Source of the DNA: Rosenbergiella nectarea
Lineage (GTDB): Bacteria > Pseudomonadota > Gammaproteobacteria > Enterobacterales > Enterobacteriaceae
Length of the DNA stretch: 64,000 bases
Direction: 5' to 3'
Assembly (NCBI RefSeq): GCF_900111105.1
Contig: NZ_FOGC01000003.1
Span: forward strand, 64,945 to 128,944
Below the pieces are notes generated by a model. That model was not told the origin of the DNA. It ran no database searches and was given only the letters and a program-made list of their open reading frames with translations. Below are positions 1 to 7,650 of this stretch, piece after piece. Numbering within the stretch: the first letter of the stretch is position 1; the number at the start of each line of letters is the position of its first letter. Both the position numbers and the translations under genes were made by a program.

Positions 1-603
1 AGGTAGCAGACGGGCAAGCATGATCATCAATATGAATGATGAGACGCCAATTAAGCCAAAGGTCGCACGCCACCCAAGATATTGGCCAATGATCCGTCCA
101 ATAGGAACCCCTAATACCATGGCAAGGGCGGTACCCGTTGCTAACATACTGAGTGCTTGCGTTCGCTTACCCATCGGGGCAATGCGGATCACCAACGAGG
201 CGTTAATCGACCAGAAAATCGCATGGGTAATCGCAATGCCGATACGAGAAGCAATTAGGGCATTAAAATCCCAAGCGAACGCCGACAAAACATGGCTGAT
301 GGCGAACAGAATAAGTAATACCACCAACAAAAAGCGTCGTTCAATATTACGCGTAACCAACATCAGCGGTAAAGAGAGCAGAGCTACACACCATGCGTAG
401 ATAGTCAACATAATCCCGACATCGGCCGTCTTCATCTGGTAAGACGTGGCGATGTCTGAGAGTAAGCCAACCGGCACAAACTCCGTAGTATTGAAGATAA
501 AAGCCGAGATCGCCAGCAAGAGTACTCGCAGCCATGCCACTTTACGCGGGACGGGAGGAATATCCTCTTGAGGGGAGGAAGTCATTGAAGGTTCTACAAT
601 CAT
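1..603 (-). CDS. sotB: Sugar efflux transporter SotB, MFS family (partial, cut by window edge)
   Basis: Reading the minus strand from an ATG at 603 gives 201 open codons that run off the left edge. After a short variable N-terminus the protein carries [35 protein letters not shown] and [14 protein letters not shown]. These match E. coli SotB (YdeA), an inner-membrane proton-driven exporter of arabinose/IPTG-type sugars of about 396 residues. About half of the 12 membrane segments are present. A second in-frame ATG at 585 would give MTSSPQED, closer to the E. coli start; neither has a strong ribosome site, so the start is uncertain. Transcribed away from bioD2 across a 340-bp gap. Confidence 0.9.
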   Translation of the reverse strand, partial: MIVEPSMTSSPQEDIPPVPRKVAWLRVLLLAISAFIFNTTEFVPVGLLSDIATSYQMKTADVGIMLTIYAWCVALLSLPLMLVTRNIERRFLLVVLLILFAISHVLSAFAWDFNALIASRIGIAITHAIFWSINASLVIRIAPMGKRTQALSMLATGTALAMVLGVPIGRIIGQYLGWRATFGLIGVSSFILMIMLARLLP

Positions 604-943
604 AGAATTCTTATTTGCCCAAAATTAACGTGATATAGATCACAATATAGTGTCAAGGATGCAGATTCAACATCTACTGTAATCAGTATAATCAATATGT
701 CAGCAGGCGCCATCTTTGACCCTCCCACTACGATAGTGACTCGCGGCAATAAGCAAGGGATTTTAATCTTTTTACGTCCCTATTTTGGGCAATAAAAGGC
801 GACTCTCTCCCTTGCCCATGTCTCAATCCTCAATATTCGCTGAGGTGTTAATCCACATAAACTTTGCGTTAACGCAATTCTCGCTTAAGAAGAACTAATT
901 AGACTAACGCTCTCTCGATTGGCATTTAGGGAAATACATCATA
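604..943. other. Intergenic region between divergent sotB and bioD2
   Basis: This 340-bp AT-rich gap separates the divergent starts of sotB and bioD2, so it should hold both promoters. The only motif I can name is the CRP-like dyad at 629-644. I see no ORF with a plausible ribosome site and no RNA gene. Confidence 0.5.
629..644. promoter_or_regulatory. Candidate CRP (cAMP receptor protein) site
   Basis: CGTGA-TATAGA-TCACA is a dyad with 6-bp spacing that matches the CRP consensus TGTGA-N6-TCACA in nine of ten half-site positions. It ends 26 bp upstream of the sotB far-upstream start (minus strand). Regulation of a sugar exporter by CRP would be reasonable, but this is inferred from the motif alone. 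Confidence 0.5.
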
Positions 944-1621
944 GTGAATAAAGTTTTTATTACGGGGACTGATACTGCCGTAGGAAAGACCGTGGTCTCA
1001 CTCGCATTATTACAAATGCTCCGACAACAGGATATCGTCTGCGCCGGCTATAAGCCGTTATCGCAAAATGCCCAGCTGACTGAACAGGGTTTACAGTGTG
1101 TCGATGCGCAATTACTCCAGCAAGCTTCAACCATCGCCCTGGATTATGACAGGGTTAATCCCTATCCTTTTACGGGAAGTGAGGTCAGCACTGGGGCCAT
1201 TACCACGGTTAACGAACGACAACTTACCACAGGGATGTCGTTTATTGAGGGGCAGGTCGAGCGGTTAGTTATTGAAGGCACTGGCGGGTGGCATAGCCGA
1301 ATTAATACTCAGAATCCATTATCTGATTGGGTGATTAAACAAAAAATCCCCGTTATTTTAGTGGTAGGAATAAAATTGGGCTGTATTAACCATGCCATTT
1401 TGACGGCAGAATCCATTTTACAGCAGGGTGGGGAGGTAGTGGGGTGGGTAGCGAACCGCATCAATCCCGGTTTAGAAGAGTATCAACAACTCATTACCTT
1501 ACTCACACAGCACATCGCCGCGCCTAAAATTGGGGAAATCCCCTATATTCCTCATGCCCACCAAAAAGATCTTGCAGCCTATTTTACTACACAGCCGCTG
1601 GCCAACTTTTTTACTCGTTAA
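944..1621 (+). CDS. bioD2: Dethiobiotin synthase BioD2 (YnfK type)
   Basis: 225 residues, usual length for BioD. It carries the P-loop GTDTAVGKT at residues 8-16 and EGTGGW followed by LSDWV, as in E. coli YnfK/BioD2. The family closes the ureido ring of dethiobiotin from 7,8-diaminopelargonate, CO2 and ATP in the cytosol. The GTG start at 944 has AGGGA about 11 bases upstream and keeps the P-loop at its normal distance. It stands alone, not in a bioABFCD operon, which fits the BioD2 paralogue. Why enterobacteria keep a second BioD is not settled. Confidence 0.92.
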   Translation: MNKVFITGTDTAVGKTVVSLALLQMLRQQDIVCAGYKPLSQNAQLTEQGLQCVDAQLLQQASTIALDYDRVNPYPFTGSEVSTGAITTVNERQLTTGMSFIEGQVERLVIEGTGGWHSRINTQNPLSDWVIKQKIPVILVVGIKLGCINHAILTAESILQQGGEVVGWVANRINPGLEEYQQLITLLTQHIAAPKIGEIPYIPHAHQKDLAAYFTTQPLANFFTR

Positions 1622-1625
1622 AAAA

Positions 1626-1646
1626 AACAGGGCATTACGCCCTGTT
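1626..1646. terminator. Bidirectional rho-independent terminator
   Basis: The arms AACAGGGC and GCCCTGTT enclose a 5-base loop. A run of eight A at 1620-1627 becomes the U-tract on the minus strand, so it best serves ynfD. It lies between convergent bioD2 and ynfD. Confidence 0.8.
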
Positions 1647-1655
1647 AAGATATGA

Positions 1656-1931
1656 TTAAGGTGAAACCGTTGAGGAAGCCGTACCGGAATTATCATCGCC
1701 GGTACGCTTGTAGACAATTTTCTGCTGATCGTTCTCACAATGTCCAACGACTAATCCGCCTTGTTGTTCAGCTTGGTCATTAGGAACAACGTCTAATGAA
1801 AAGGCCGACTCCGCGACACCGTTTTGGATTATTTTCTGCTGAATGTCCGCTTTTACTGACTCGCATGACGCATAGGATAGCGTTGGGGCCAGCACCATCA
1901 CCGTCAATAATGTTAAGCCTAATTTTTTCAT
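1656..1931 (-). CDS. ynfD: YnfD-family periplasmic protein (DUF1161)
   Basis: 91 residues with a Sec signal peptide (MKKLGLTLL...SYA, cleavage near residue 21). The mature part has CESVKADIQQKI, the QNGV segment, VVPNDQ and VVGHCENDQQKIVY. These are the conserved blocks of E. coli YnfD/DUF1161, including two cysteines likely to form a disulfide. The biochemical role is unknown. Only 15 bp separate it from upstream ynfB on the same strand, so the two are probably co-transcribed, as these genes neighbour each other in E. coli. Confidence 0.88.
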   Translation of the reverse strand: MKKLGLTLLTVMVLAPTLSYASCESVKADIQQKIIQNGVAESAFSLDVVPNDQAEQQGGLVVGHCENDQQKIVYKRTGDDNSGTASSTVSP

Positions 1932-1946
1932 GACCTCTTCCTTAGA

Positions 1947-2282
1947 TTAAGGTTGAACGGGGCGTCCGGTTTGGCGATCAAGACAACGTAGCGTTGTCGG
2001 TTCCCAATAAGCATTGAGGTTAAGACTTTGCTGACAGGCTTCTTTCGTATCGATGGCGCGATCGAGGCGATTGAAGTCCTTTTCGTTGCGCGTATTCATT
2101 TTCTTACGGAGTGAACGGGTGTCGTCCCACTGTTCTTTATGCTCGCGAGAAAGCTCATTACTATAGTTGGTGTGGCCATTGTCAATGATAAGGTGCTCTG
2201 TCTGAGCCAGCGCCGACGGAGCCACTGAGCCTAAGCAGCTTAGTAGTAACGCTGCGGGTAACATCCTGGTTGCAATCTTCAT
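1947..2282 (-). CDS. ynfB: YnfB-family periplasmic protein (DUF1283)
   Basis: 111 residues from the ATG at 2282, preceded by TAAGG. A longer reading from 2345 adds 21 residues with no signal-peptide logic, so the inner start is preferred. It has a signal peptide ending near SALA, then KEQWDDTRSLRKKMN and the C-terminal NAYWEPTTLRCLDRQTGR, diagnostic of DUF1283/YnfB. Two cysteines sit in the C-terminal half. Function is unknown; the location is predicted periplasm. Co-oriented with ynfD downstream. Confidence 0.88.
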   Translation of the reverse strand: MKIATRMLPAALLLSCLGSVAPSALAQTEHLIIDNGHTNYSNELSREHKEQWDDTRSLRKKMNTRNEKDFNRLDRAIDTKEACQQSLNLNAYWEPTTLRCLDRQTGRPVQP

Positions 2283-2361
2283 TGGTTTTACCTTACAGTT
2301 AATACGATAACGCTTACCCAATAAGTTTAGCACAATCGCGTCCATTTAAGACGGTGATCGC

Positions 2362-3108
2362 TTAAGATTTGTCGACACGTAAACCCGCATACGATTGACT
2401 TACTGGCATCATTTCAAGGGTATTAATATTGACATGTGCGGGTAGGGTGGCGACCCAATAGACAGCCTCTGTCACATCTTCGGGCGTCAGTGCTTGCGTA
2501 CCTTGATAAACATTGGCCGCTTTATCGTTATCACCCTTAAAGCGAATAGTTGAAAATTCTGTCCCGCCAACCAATCCTGGCTCGATATTGGTGACACGAA
2601 CGGCTGTGCCATGCAGGTCGGTCCGCAAATTCAAGCTAAATTGTCGAACGAATGCCTTCGTCGCACCGTATACGTTTCCGCCTTCATAAGGCCAGTTTCC
2701 TGCAGTCGAACCAATATTGATGATATGGCCTTTATTACGTTTCACCATGGCAGGCAATACGGCACGAGAGACATACATTACCCCTTTGGTATTGGTATCA
2801 ACCATGGTTTCCCAATCTTTCGGGTCAGCCTCTTGTGCATGGCCCAGACCCAGCGCTAGGCCAGCATTATTCACGACAACATCTATTTCTTGCCAGGCAT
2901 TAGGCAGTGACGAAAGTTGCTGCGCTATCGCACTATAATCTCTCACATCAAGTACGAGAGGGTAAAAGTCATCACCCAACTGGTTTTTTAGGGCTTGCAA
3001 ACGCTCTTCTCGACGCCCAGTACCAATCACTTTGTGGCCCTGTTTGATGAAATGTTTAGTAATCGCTTCACCAAAACCTGATGTGACACCTGTAACTAAA
3101 ATAATCAT
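2362..3108 (-). CDS. ydfG: NADP-dependent 3-hydroxy acid dehydrogenase YdfG (SDR)
   Basis: 248 residues, the E. coli length. SDR landmarks are the nucleotide-binding TGVTSGFG near residue 6, NNAG near 85, the catalytic Ser in INIGSTAG, YGATK (Tyr/Lys) near 147, and IEPGLVGGTEFS. The GRR segment after beta-2 fits NADP(H) preference. The family oxidises L-allo-threonine, serine and 3-hydroxy acids and reduces malonic semialdehyde. Divergent from guaD across 173 bp. E. coli ydfG also lies in the terminus region. Confidence 0.93.
   Translation of the reverse strand: MIILVTGVTSGFGEAITKHFIKQGHKVIGTGRREERLQALKNQLGDDFYPLVLDVRDYSAIAQQLSSLPNAWQEIDVVVNNAGLALGLGHAQEADPKDWETMVDTNTKGVMYVSRAVLPAMVKRNKGHIINIGSTAGNWPYEGGNVYGATKAFVRQFSLNLRTDLHGTAVRVTNIEPGLVGGTEFSTIRFKGDNDKAANVYQGTQALTPEDVTEAVYWVATLPAHVNINTLEMMPVSQSYAGLRVDKS
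2440..2447 (+). other. KOPS octamer (FtsK-orienting)
   Basis: GGGTAGGG matches GGGNAGGG. On the left of dif it reads toward increasing coordinates, that is toward dif, the orientation FtsK needs. It lies inside ydfG. One octamer alone is weak evidence; it counts with the oppositely oriented copies on the right side. Confidence 0.5.
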
Positions 3109-3281
3109 GCGTGCTTCCTAAATGAATGAGTGATGAACTTACCATAGCATCCCTTTTCTAAGGCCGCTCTATTTTTGCTTTACAAAATATGGCGATATCG
3201 CCAAGGTGATTGGGGCGCTTCCAGGTAGTGGAATTGGCATATGCCTTGCACGACACCGTTTAATTTTAAGAAGGAATTTTC

Positions 3282-4598
3282 ATGCGTTATGCAATCAGAG
3301 CGTCTTTTTTCGATTTTACGTCTCGCTTAGACGATGTGACCTTCGCCAGTCAGCATGCTCGCTATATTGAAGACGGGCTGCTACTGATTAATCAAGGAAA
3401 AATCGATGCATTGTTCGAGTGGGAAAATCGTGACCAATCCCCTAAGTGGCATGACTACACCTTTTATGATTTGCGCGGTAAGCTCATCATGCCAGGATTC
3501 GTTGATACGCATATCCATTTTCCGCAGATTGGTATGGTGGGTTCATGGGGGGAGCAACTGTTAGAGTGGTTAGAAGAGTATACCTTTCCTGCGGAGAGTG
3601 AATATCAGGATACAGCTTTTGCCGAACAGATGGCGTCAACATTCCTCGATCAGTGTTTAGAAAACGGCACCACTTCAGCCTTGATCTTTGGGTCGGTGCA
3701 TCATGGGGCGACGGAGGCGTTATTTGCAGCCGCGGACCAACGAGAAATGCGCATCATCGCGGGCAAGGTCATGATGGATCGTTTCGTGCCAGAAGCCTTG
3801 TGTGAGGAGGTATCGGACAGTTATCAGCAAACCAAACAGTTAATCGAGCGCTGGCATAACAAAGGTCGCCTTCATTATGCATTAACCCCAAGGTTTGCAC
3901 CAACCTCGACACCGGCACTACTGAGTGCGGTCAGTCAGCTGAAACGTGAATACCCAGACGTATGGATACAAACGCATCTCAGTGAAAACCCACAAGAGAT
4001 TGCCTGGGTTAACGAATTGTTTCCCGAACATCACAATTACCTCGCGGTTTACCACCATTATGCGTTAACCGGCCCCAAAAGTGTGTTTGCGCATTGTCTC
4101 CATCTGGAGGAGTCTGAATGGCAATGCTTGGCAGAAACCGGGTCGTCTATCAGCTTTTGTCCCACCTCTAATCTATTCTTAGGTAGCGGTCTATTTAATT
4201 TACGCAAGGCGCATCAGCACAAGGTTAACATAGGGATGGGTACCGATATCGGTGCAGGGACCAGTTTCTCGATATTACGTACCTTGTCTGAGGCTTATAA
4301 GGTTCAGCAATTACAGCACTATTCCTTGACGGTAGCGGAAGCCTATTATCATGCTACCTTAGGGGGAGCAGTCTCTCTGTCGTTGGATGACAAAATTGGC
4401 AGCTTTATGCCCGGCAAAGAGGCCGACTTTATCGTTATCGATTTCGCCGTGACGCCTTTACAGACGCTACGACAATCACGGTGTCGCGATATTTGGGAGC
4501 GACTGTTTGTATTGATGACCCTGGGGGATGAGCGAAATATCCGTCAAACCTGGGTAAATGGGCGCTGTGCCTTCCAGCGCCACGAGATGCACGCTTAG
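3282..4598 (+). CDS. guaD: Guanine deaminase GuaD
   Basis: 438 residues (E. coli 439). Amidohydrolase metal site PGFVDTHIHFPQ has His77 and His79; further ligands are in WIQTHLSEN, FAHCLHL and the Asp of MGTDIGAGTS. It converts guanine to xanthine and ammonia in the cytosol. AAGGA lies about 10 bases before the ATG. Its stop overlaps the stop of convergent hpxO by 4 bp. With hpxO it forms part of a purine-catabolic patch; no xanthine dehydrogenase or later ring-opening genes are in view. Confidence 0.94.
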   Translation: MRYAIRASFFDFTSRLDDVTFASQHARYIEDGLLLINQGKIDALFEWENRDQSPKWHDYTFYDLRGKLIMPGFVDTHIHFPQIGMVGSWGEQLLEWLEEYTFPAESEYQDTAFAEQMASTFLDQCLENGTTSALIFGSVHHGATEALFAAADQREMRIIAGKVMMDRFVPEALCEEVSDSYQQTKQLIERWHNKGRLHYALTPRFAPTSTPALLSAVSQLKREYPDVWIQTHLSENPQEIAWVNELFPEHHNYLAVYHHYALTGPKSVFAHCLHLEESEWQCLAETGSSISFCPTSNLFLGSGLFNLRKAHQHKVNIGMGTDIGAGTSFSILRTLSEAYKVQQLQHYSLTVAEAYYHATLGGAVSLSLDDKIGSFMPGKEADFIVIDFAVTPLQTLRQSRCRDIWERLFVLMTLGDERNIRQTWVNGRCAFQRHEMHA

Positions 4599-5752
4599 CC
4601 TAAGGGGCCACCTTCAATCGTTTCGCATAGCCCGGCGAGAATACGTTCGCCGGTCTCCGAGCGTAGTTCCTGGTACCAGGCCTCCGTCTGTTGCGGATTG
4701 ACGGCATGGGTCACTTCACAACGCTTACGAGCTTTGAGGACTAAATCTCTTGTGCGTACCGTTCGGCGTTGCTGATAACGCTGCAAGCTGTCCTCAATAC
4801 CCAGTGAGTGACTGGCTAGGATCTCGGCTAACACTACGGCATCCTCGATAGCCGCGCAGCCTCCTTGGCCGATATCTGGAGTCGTACTGTGCGCGGCATC
4901 CCCAAGAAGCGCGACGCGACCTTTTACAAACTGATCAAAAGGGTCGATATCGTGGATTTCGACACGATTGGTGGTTGAAACGTCGAGGGTATCGATCAAG
5001 GTCTGTACCGCCGGGCACCAACCCGCAAAGTAATTTTTGAGATCTGCTTTTAAGGTTTCTCTGTTTTCAGCTAATCCTAAAGGTAAAGGGACATCGAAAA
5101 AGAAGTAAAAACGTTGTTCACTGACCGGCATAAGTGACACGCGTTTGCCTTCACCAACATAGGTTGTCCACTGCGACGCGGGCGCGATCGCTTCATCTAC
5201 CGCGACTAACCCATTCCAGTTCACATACCCGGCATAGCGTCTCGGAGCCGCTTTCTCTAACACGTAGGGACGCGCAACCGAGTGAGTGCCATCGGCGGCG
5301 ATAAGAAAATCCCCTTGAGCCTGTGAGCCATCTTCGAAGGTGACTGTGACGCCTTCACTATTTTGATCGATGGCCACAAGTCGCATACCAAACTGAATCC
5401 GGCTTTTACCATAGTGGTCAATAAGCATGTTTTGTAATTCGGCTCGTACCACTGGGTAAGGTTTTTCCCCTACACGCTGGACTAAAGGAGCCATACTAAA
5501 TTGTGTGAGGGGGGAAGCGTTACGATAATCAAAGTACGCCATGGTGCGCATATCGCCACCAATCGCTTTAATTTTTTCACCCATGCCGAGTGCATTCAGA
5601 CACTTCACCCCATTTGGCCAGATAGAGATGGCTGCGCCGACCGGTTTCATCTCTTTTACCGCTTCGAATACTTGAGTCGAAAACCCTTTTTTCTCAAGGG
5701 CTATTGCACTCGACATCCCACCAATACCCGCCCCAATGACAATTGCTTTCAT
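4595..5752 (-). CDS. hpxO: FAD-dependent urate hydroxylase HpxO
   Basis: 385 residues, almost collinear with Klebsiella HpxO. GAGIGG (residues 8-13) binds FAD, GDAAHS (284-289) is the second flavin motif, and PDIGQGG follows. The urate-site residues known in Klebsiella HpxO are all present at the same numbers: Arg204 (EGKRVSLM), Tyr216 (RFYFFFD) and Asp293. The enzyme makes 5-hydroxyisourate from urate with NADH and O2. Convergent with guaD (4-bp overlap) and divergent from ecotin. Regulation is not evident. Confidence 0.93.
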   Translation of the reverse strand: MKAIVIGAGIGGMSSAIALEKKGFSTQVFEAVKEMKPVGAAISIWPNGVKCLNALGMGEKIKAIGGDMRTMAYFDYRNASPLTQFSMAPLVQRVGEKPYPVVRAELQNMLIDHYGKSRIQFGMRLVAIDQNSEGVTVTFEDGSQAQGDFLIAADGTHSVARPYVLEKAAPRRYAGYVNWNGLVAVDEAIAPASQWTTYVGEGKRVSLMPVSEQRFYFFFDVPLPLGLAENRETLKADLKNYFAGWCPAVQTLIDTLDVSTTNRVEIHDIDPFDQFVKGRVALLGDAAHSTTPDIGQGGCAAIEDAVVLAEILASHSLGIEDSLQRYQQRRTVRTRDLVLKARKRCEVTHAVNPQQTEAWYQELRSETGERILAGLCETIEGGPLG

Positions 5753-5928
5753 AGTAAACTCCTTGCTAACAGATACTCAGTCTTTGCAACTTTTGTACCA
5801 AGAGTGATATTGACGTTTCATTGGTTTCAGCGGTAAATGATTCACTCACGTCGCATCGGGTGAGTGATATGCTTGCACCATAAAGGGACATTGCACTATT
5901 GTAGGGACAACACTTAAGGAGACTGATT

Positions 5929-6414
5929 ATGAAAAGAATAAAGTTGGCAGGATGGGTATTGACCGGATTGAGTGGACTCACTGCGATGTCAGTCAGTGCC
6001 AGTGAGCCATTGAAGGCTTATCCGGCCACACTACCGGGGTTACACCGTCACGTTATTCAACTCCCAGTATTAACCAACGAAGATGATCAACAAGTTGAAT
6101 TGCTCATAGGAAAAGAAGAGCAGGTAGACTGTAATGCGACATCGCTTATGGGGACCCTGACGTCTGAAACGGTGCAGGGTTGGGGGTATGACTATTATCA
6201 GGTGGACATAAAGCCAGGGCGAATTTCTACCAAGATGGCCTGTATCAATCAAAGACTGCAGAAAAAATTTATCACGTTACCGTTGAACACCTCGCAACGC
6301 TTCATCCGCTACAATAGTAAGCTGCCGATTGTGGTCTATGCTCCGCAAGATATAGAGGTTAAGTATCGCGTTTGGCAAGCTAACCCAAAGGTTATGAACG
6401 CGGAACAGAAGTAG
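5929..6414 (+). CDS. eco: Ecotin, periplasmic serine-protease inhibitor
   Basis: 161 residues with a signal peptide ending near VSASE. It has the ecotin landmarks VELLIGKEEQVDCN, GWGYDYYQVD, the reactive loop STKMACI (P1 Met, as in E. coli ecotin, with Lys instead of Met at P2), RYNSKLPIVVYAP and VKYRVWQA. Two cysteines are placed for the loop disulfide. The dimeric inhibitor protects against trypsin-, elastase- and chymotrypsin-like host proteases. AAGGAGACTG precedes the ATG at 5929. Monocistronic, ending in a strong terminator. Confidence 0.93.
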   Translation: MKRIKLAGWVLTGLSGLTAMSVSASEPLKAYPATLPGLHRHVIQLPVLTNEDDQQVELLIGKEEQVDCNATSLMGTLTSETVQGWGYDYYQVDIKPGRISTKMACINQRLQKKFITLPLNTSQRFIRYNSKLPIVVYAPQDIEVKYRVWQANPKVMNAEQK

Positions 6415-6422
6415 TGAAGAAG

Positions 6423-6445
6423 AAGCGCCCTCTGTGAGGGCGCTT
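6423..6445. terminator. Bidirectional terminator between eco and cytochrome c gene
   Basis: A perfect 10-bp stem, AAGCGCCCTC/GAGGGCGCTT, has a TGT loop. TTT follows on the plus strand and the A-rich upstream side serves the minus strand. Confidence 0.88.
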
Positions 6446-6453
6446 TACGCTGA

Positions 6454-7650
6454 TTAATGCGAGGATAAAATAGTGCTCACTTGTGACGCTGTCACTTTAT
6501 CGTGTTTGCCAGCAAAACGTCCACGCACATAGTTAGTCAACTCTGCTAGCTGTTGATCATCAAGAGTATGATGATAGCCAGGCATTGACCAAGAGAACTG
6601 TCCCAAGGTTTGAGGCGTTTTTGCGCCATCAGCAATAACGCGAATTAAACTTGCGGGATTGTCCGCTGTGACTAGCAGGTTATGGTGCAATGACGGAATG
6701 ACATTAGGCGTACCTTGCCCCTCTTTGCCATGACAGGTAGAGCAATACCGTAGATAGTTTTTATCTGGGTCGGTCATTGAAACCTGTAGTGCTAGAGTTT
6801 GCTGATTGCTCTCAATCCGTATCGAGTGTAAATACAGACCGATTGCCTGGGCATCACTGTCGGTTAAATACTGGGTACTGTGTGTGATCACTGAAGACAT
6901 CGGTCCAGTCACTGCGCTGGTGGCATTATGGCCCGACTTCAGGATTAGGGCGGTCTGTGCGGCGTCGTAAGGGAGTTGACGCAGAGAAGGGGCGTACCAT
7001 CCTTCGATTTCAGCACCGGAAAGGTAGCTTTTACTCGCGGCCGTTAACCCTTTCTCCTGCATCATCCACCCACGCGGGGTGTGACAAGCACCGCAGTGTC
7101 CCGGCCCTTCCACTAACCAGGCCCCACGCTTAAGCGGATCGCTCTGCTCGCTTGAAGGACTACTGTCTACTGGATGAGGCGCGTTAATAGCGTTCCAAAT
7201 GCGCAATGGCCAGCGTGCGGCGAGATACCAAGGAATGTCATTATCGCGGTTAGGCTGATCGACGGCCTTCACGCCCTGCATAAAATAAGTATAAAGGGGG
7301 TGAATATCCTGATCACTTAACTTTGCATAAGCGTTATAAGGCATGGCGGGATAGAGGCGTTGACCATTTTTCGCCACCCCCTCACGCACTGCACGAGAAA
7401 ATTGAGCTTCGCTGTAATCGCCGATGCCATGTTGCTTATCTGGGCTGATATTAGTGGAATAGAGTGTGCCAATAGGTAATTCAAATTTTACACCACCAGC
7501 ATAAGGTTTCGCACTGTCTTGAGTATGACATGCCATACAATCGGCTGCTCGTGCCAGATATTCCCCTTGGGAAATGAGATCACTATTCGGAGACGCATAA
7601 CTCTGCAGAGAAACAAGAAATAAGCCCGCTAATCCTAATTGACGTTTCAT
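6454..7650 (-). CDS. Tri-haem cytochrome c, membrane dehydrogenase electron-acceptor type
   Basis: 398 residues with a signal peptide (cleavage near residue 20). Three CXXCH haem c sites occur: CMACH (38-42), CGACH (186-190) and CSTCH (303-307), spaced as in the cytochrome c subunits of alcohol, gluconate and aldehyde dehydrogenases of acetic-acid and related bacteria. Its ATG overlaps the stop of the upstream flavoenzyme gene (ATGA at 7647-7650), so translation is coupled and it is probably that enzyme's electron acceptor, passing electrons to quinone or oxidase from the periplasm. The exact substrate is inferred only from the partner. Confidence 0.85.
   Translation of the reverse strand: MKRQLGLAGLFLVSLQSYASPNSDLISQGEYLARAADCMACHTQDSAKPYAGGVKFELPIGTLYSTNISPDKQHGIGDYSEAQFSRAVREGVAKNGQRLYPAMPYNAYAKLSDQDIHPLYTYFMQGVKAVDQPNRDNDIPWYLAARWPLRIWNAINAPHPVDSSPSSEQSDPLKRGAWLVEGPGHCGACHTPRGWMMQEKGLTAASKSYLSGAEIEGWYAPSLRQLPYDAAQTALILKSGHNATSAVTGPMSSVITHSTQYLTDSDAQAIGLYLHSIRIESNQQTLALQVSMTDPDKNYLRYCSTCHGKEGQGTPNVIPSLHHNLLVTADNPASLIRVIADGAKTPQTLGQFSWSMPGYHHTLDDQQLAELTNYVRGRFAGKHDKVTASQVSTILSSH
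6483..6495. other. matS site (MatP binding, Ter macrodomain)
   Basis: GTGACGCTGTCAC is a perfect match to GTGACRNYGTCAC. It lies inside the 3' end of the cytochrome gene. MatP organises the terminus macrodomain; two further perfect copies lie at 33223 and 43736. Confidence 0.75.

Noticed and set aside
20-400. Plus-strand 126-codon ORF at the left edge
   Set aside because: Antisense of sotB, whose minus-strand translation matches the transporter family throughout.
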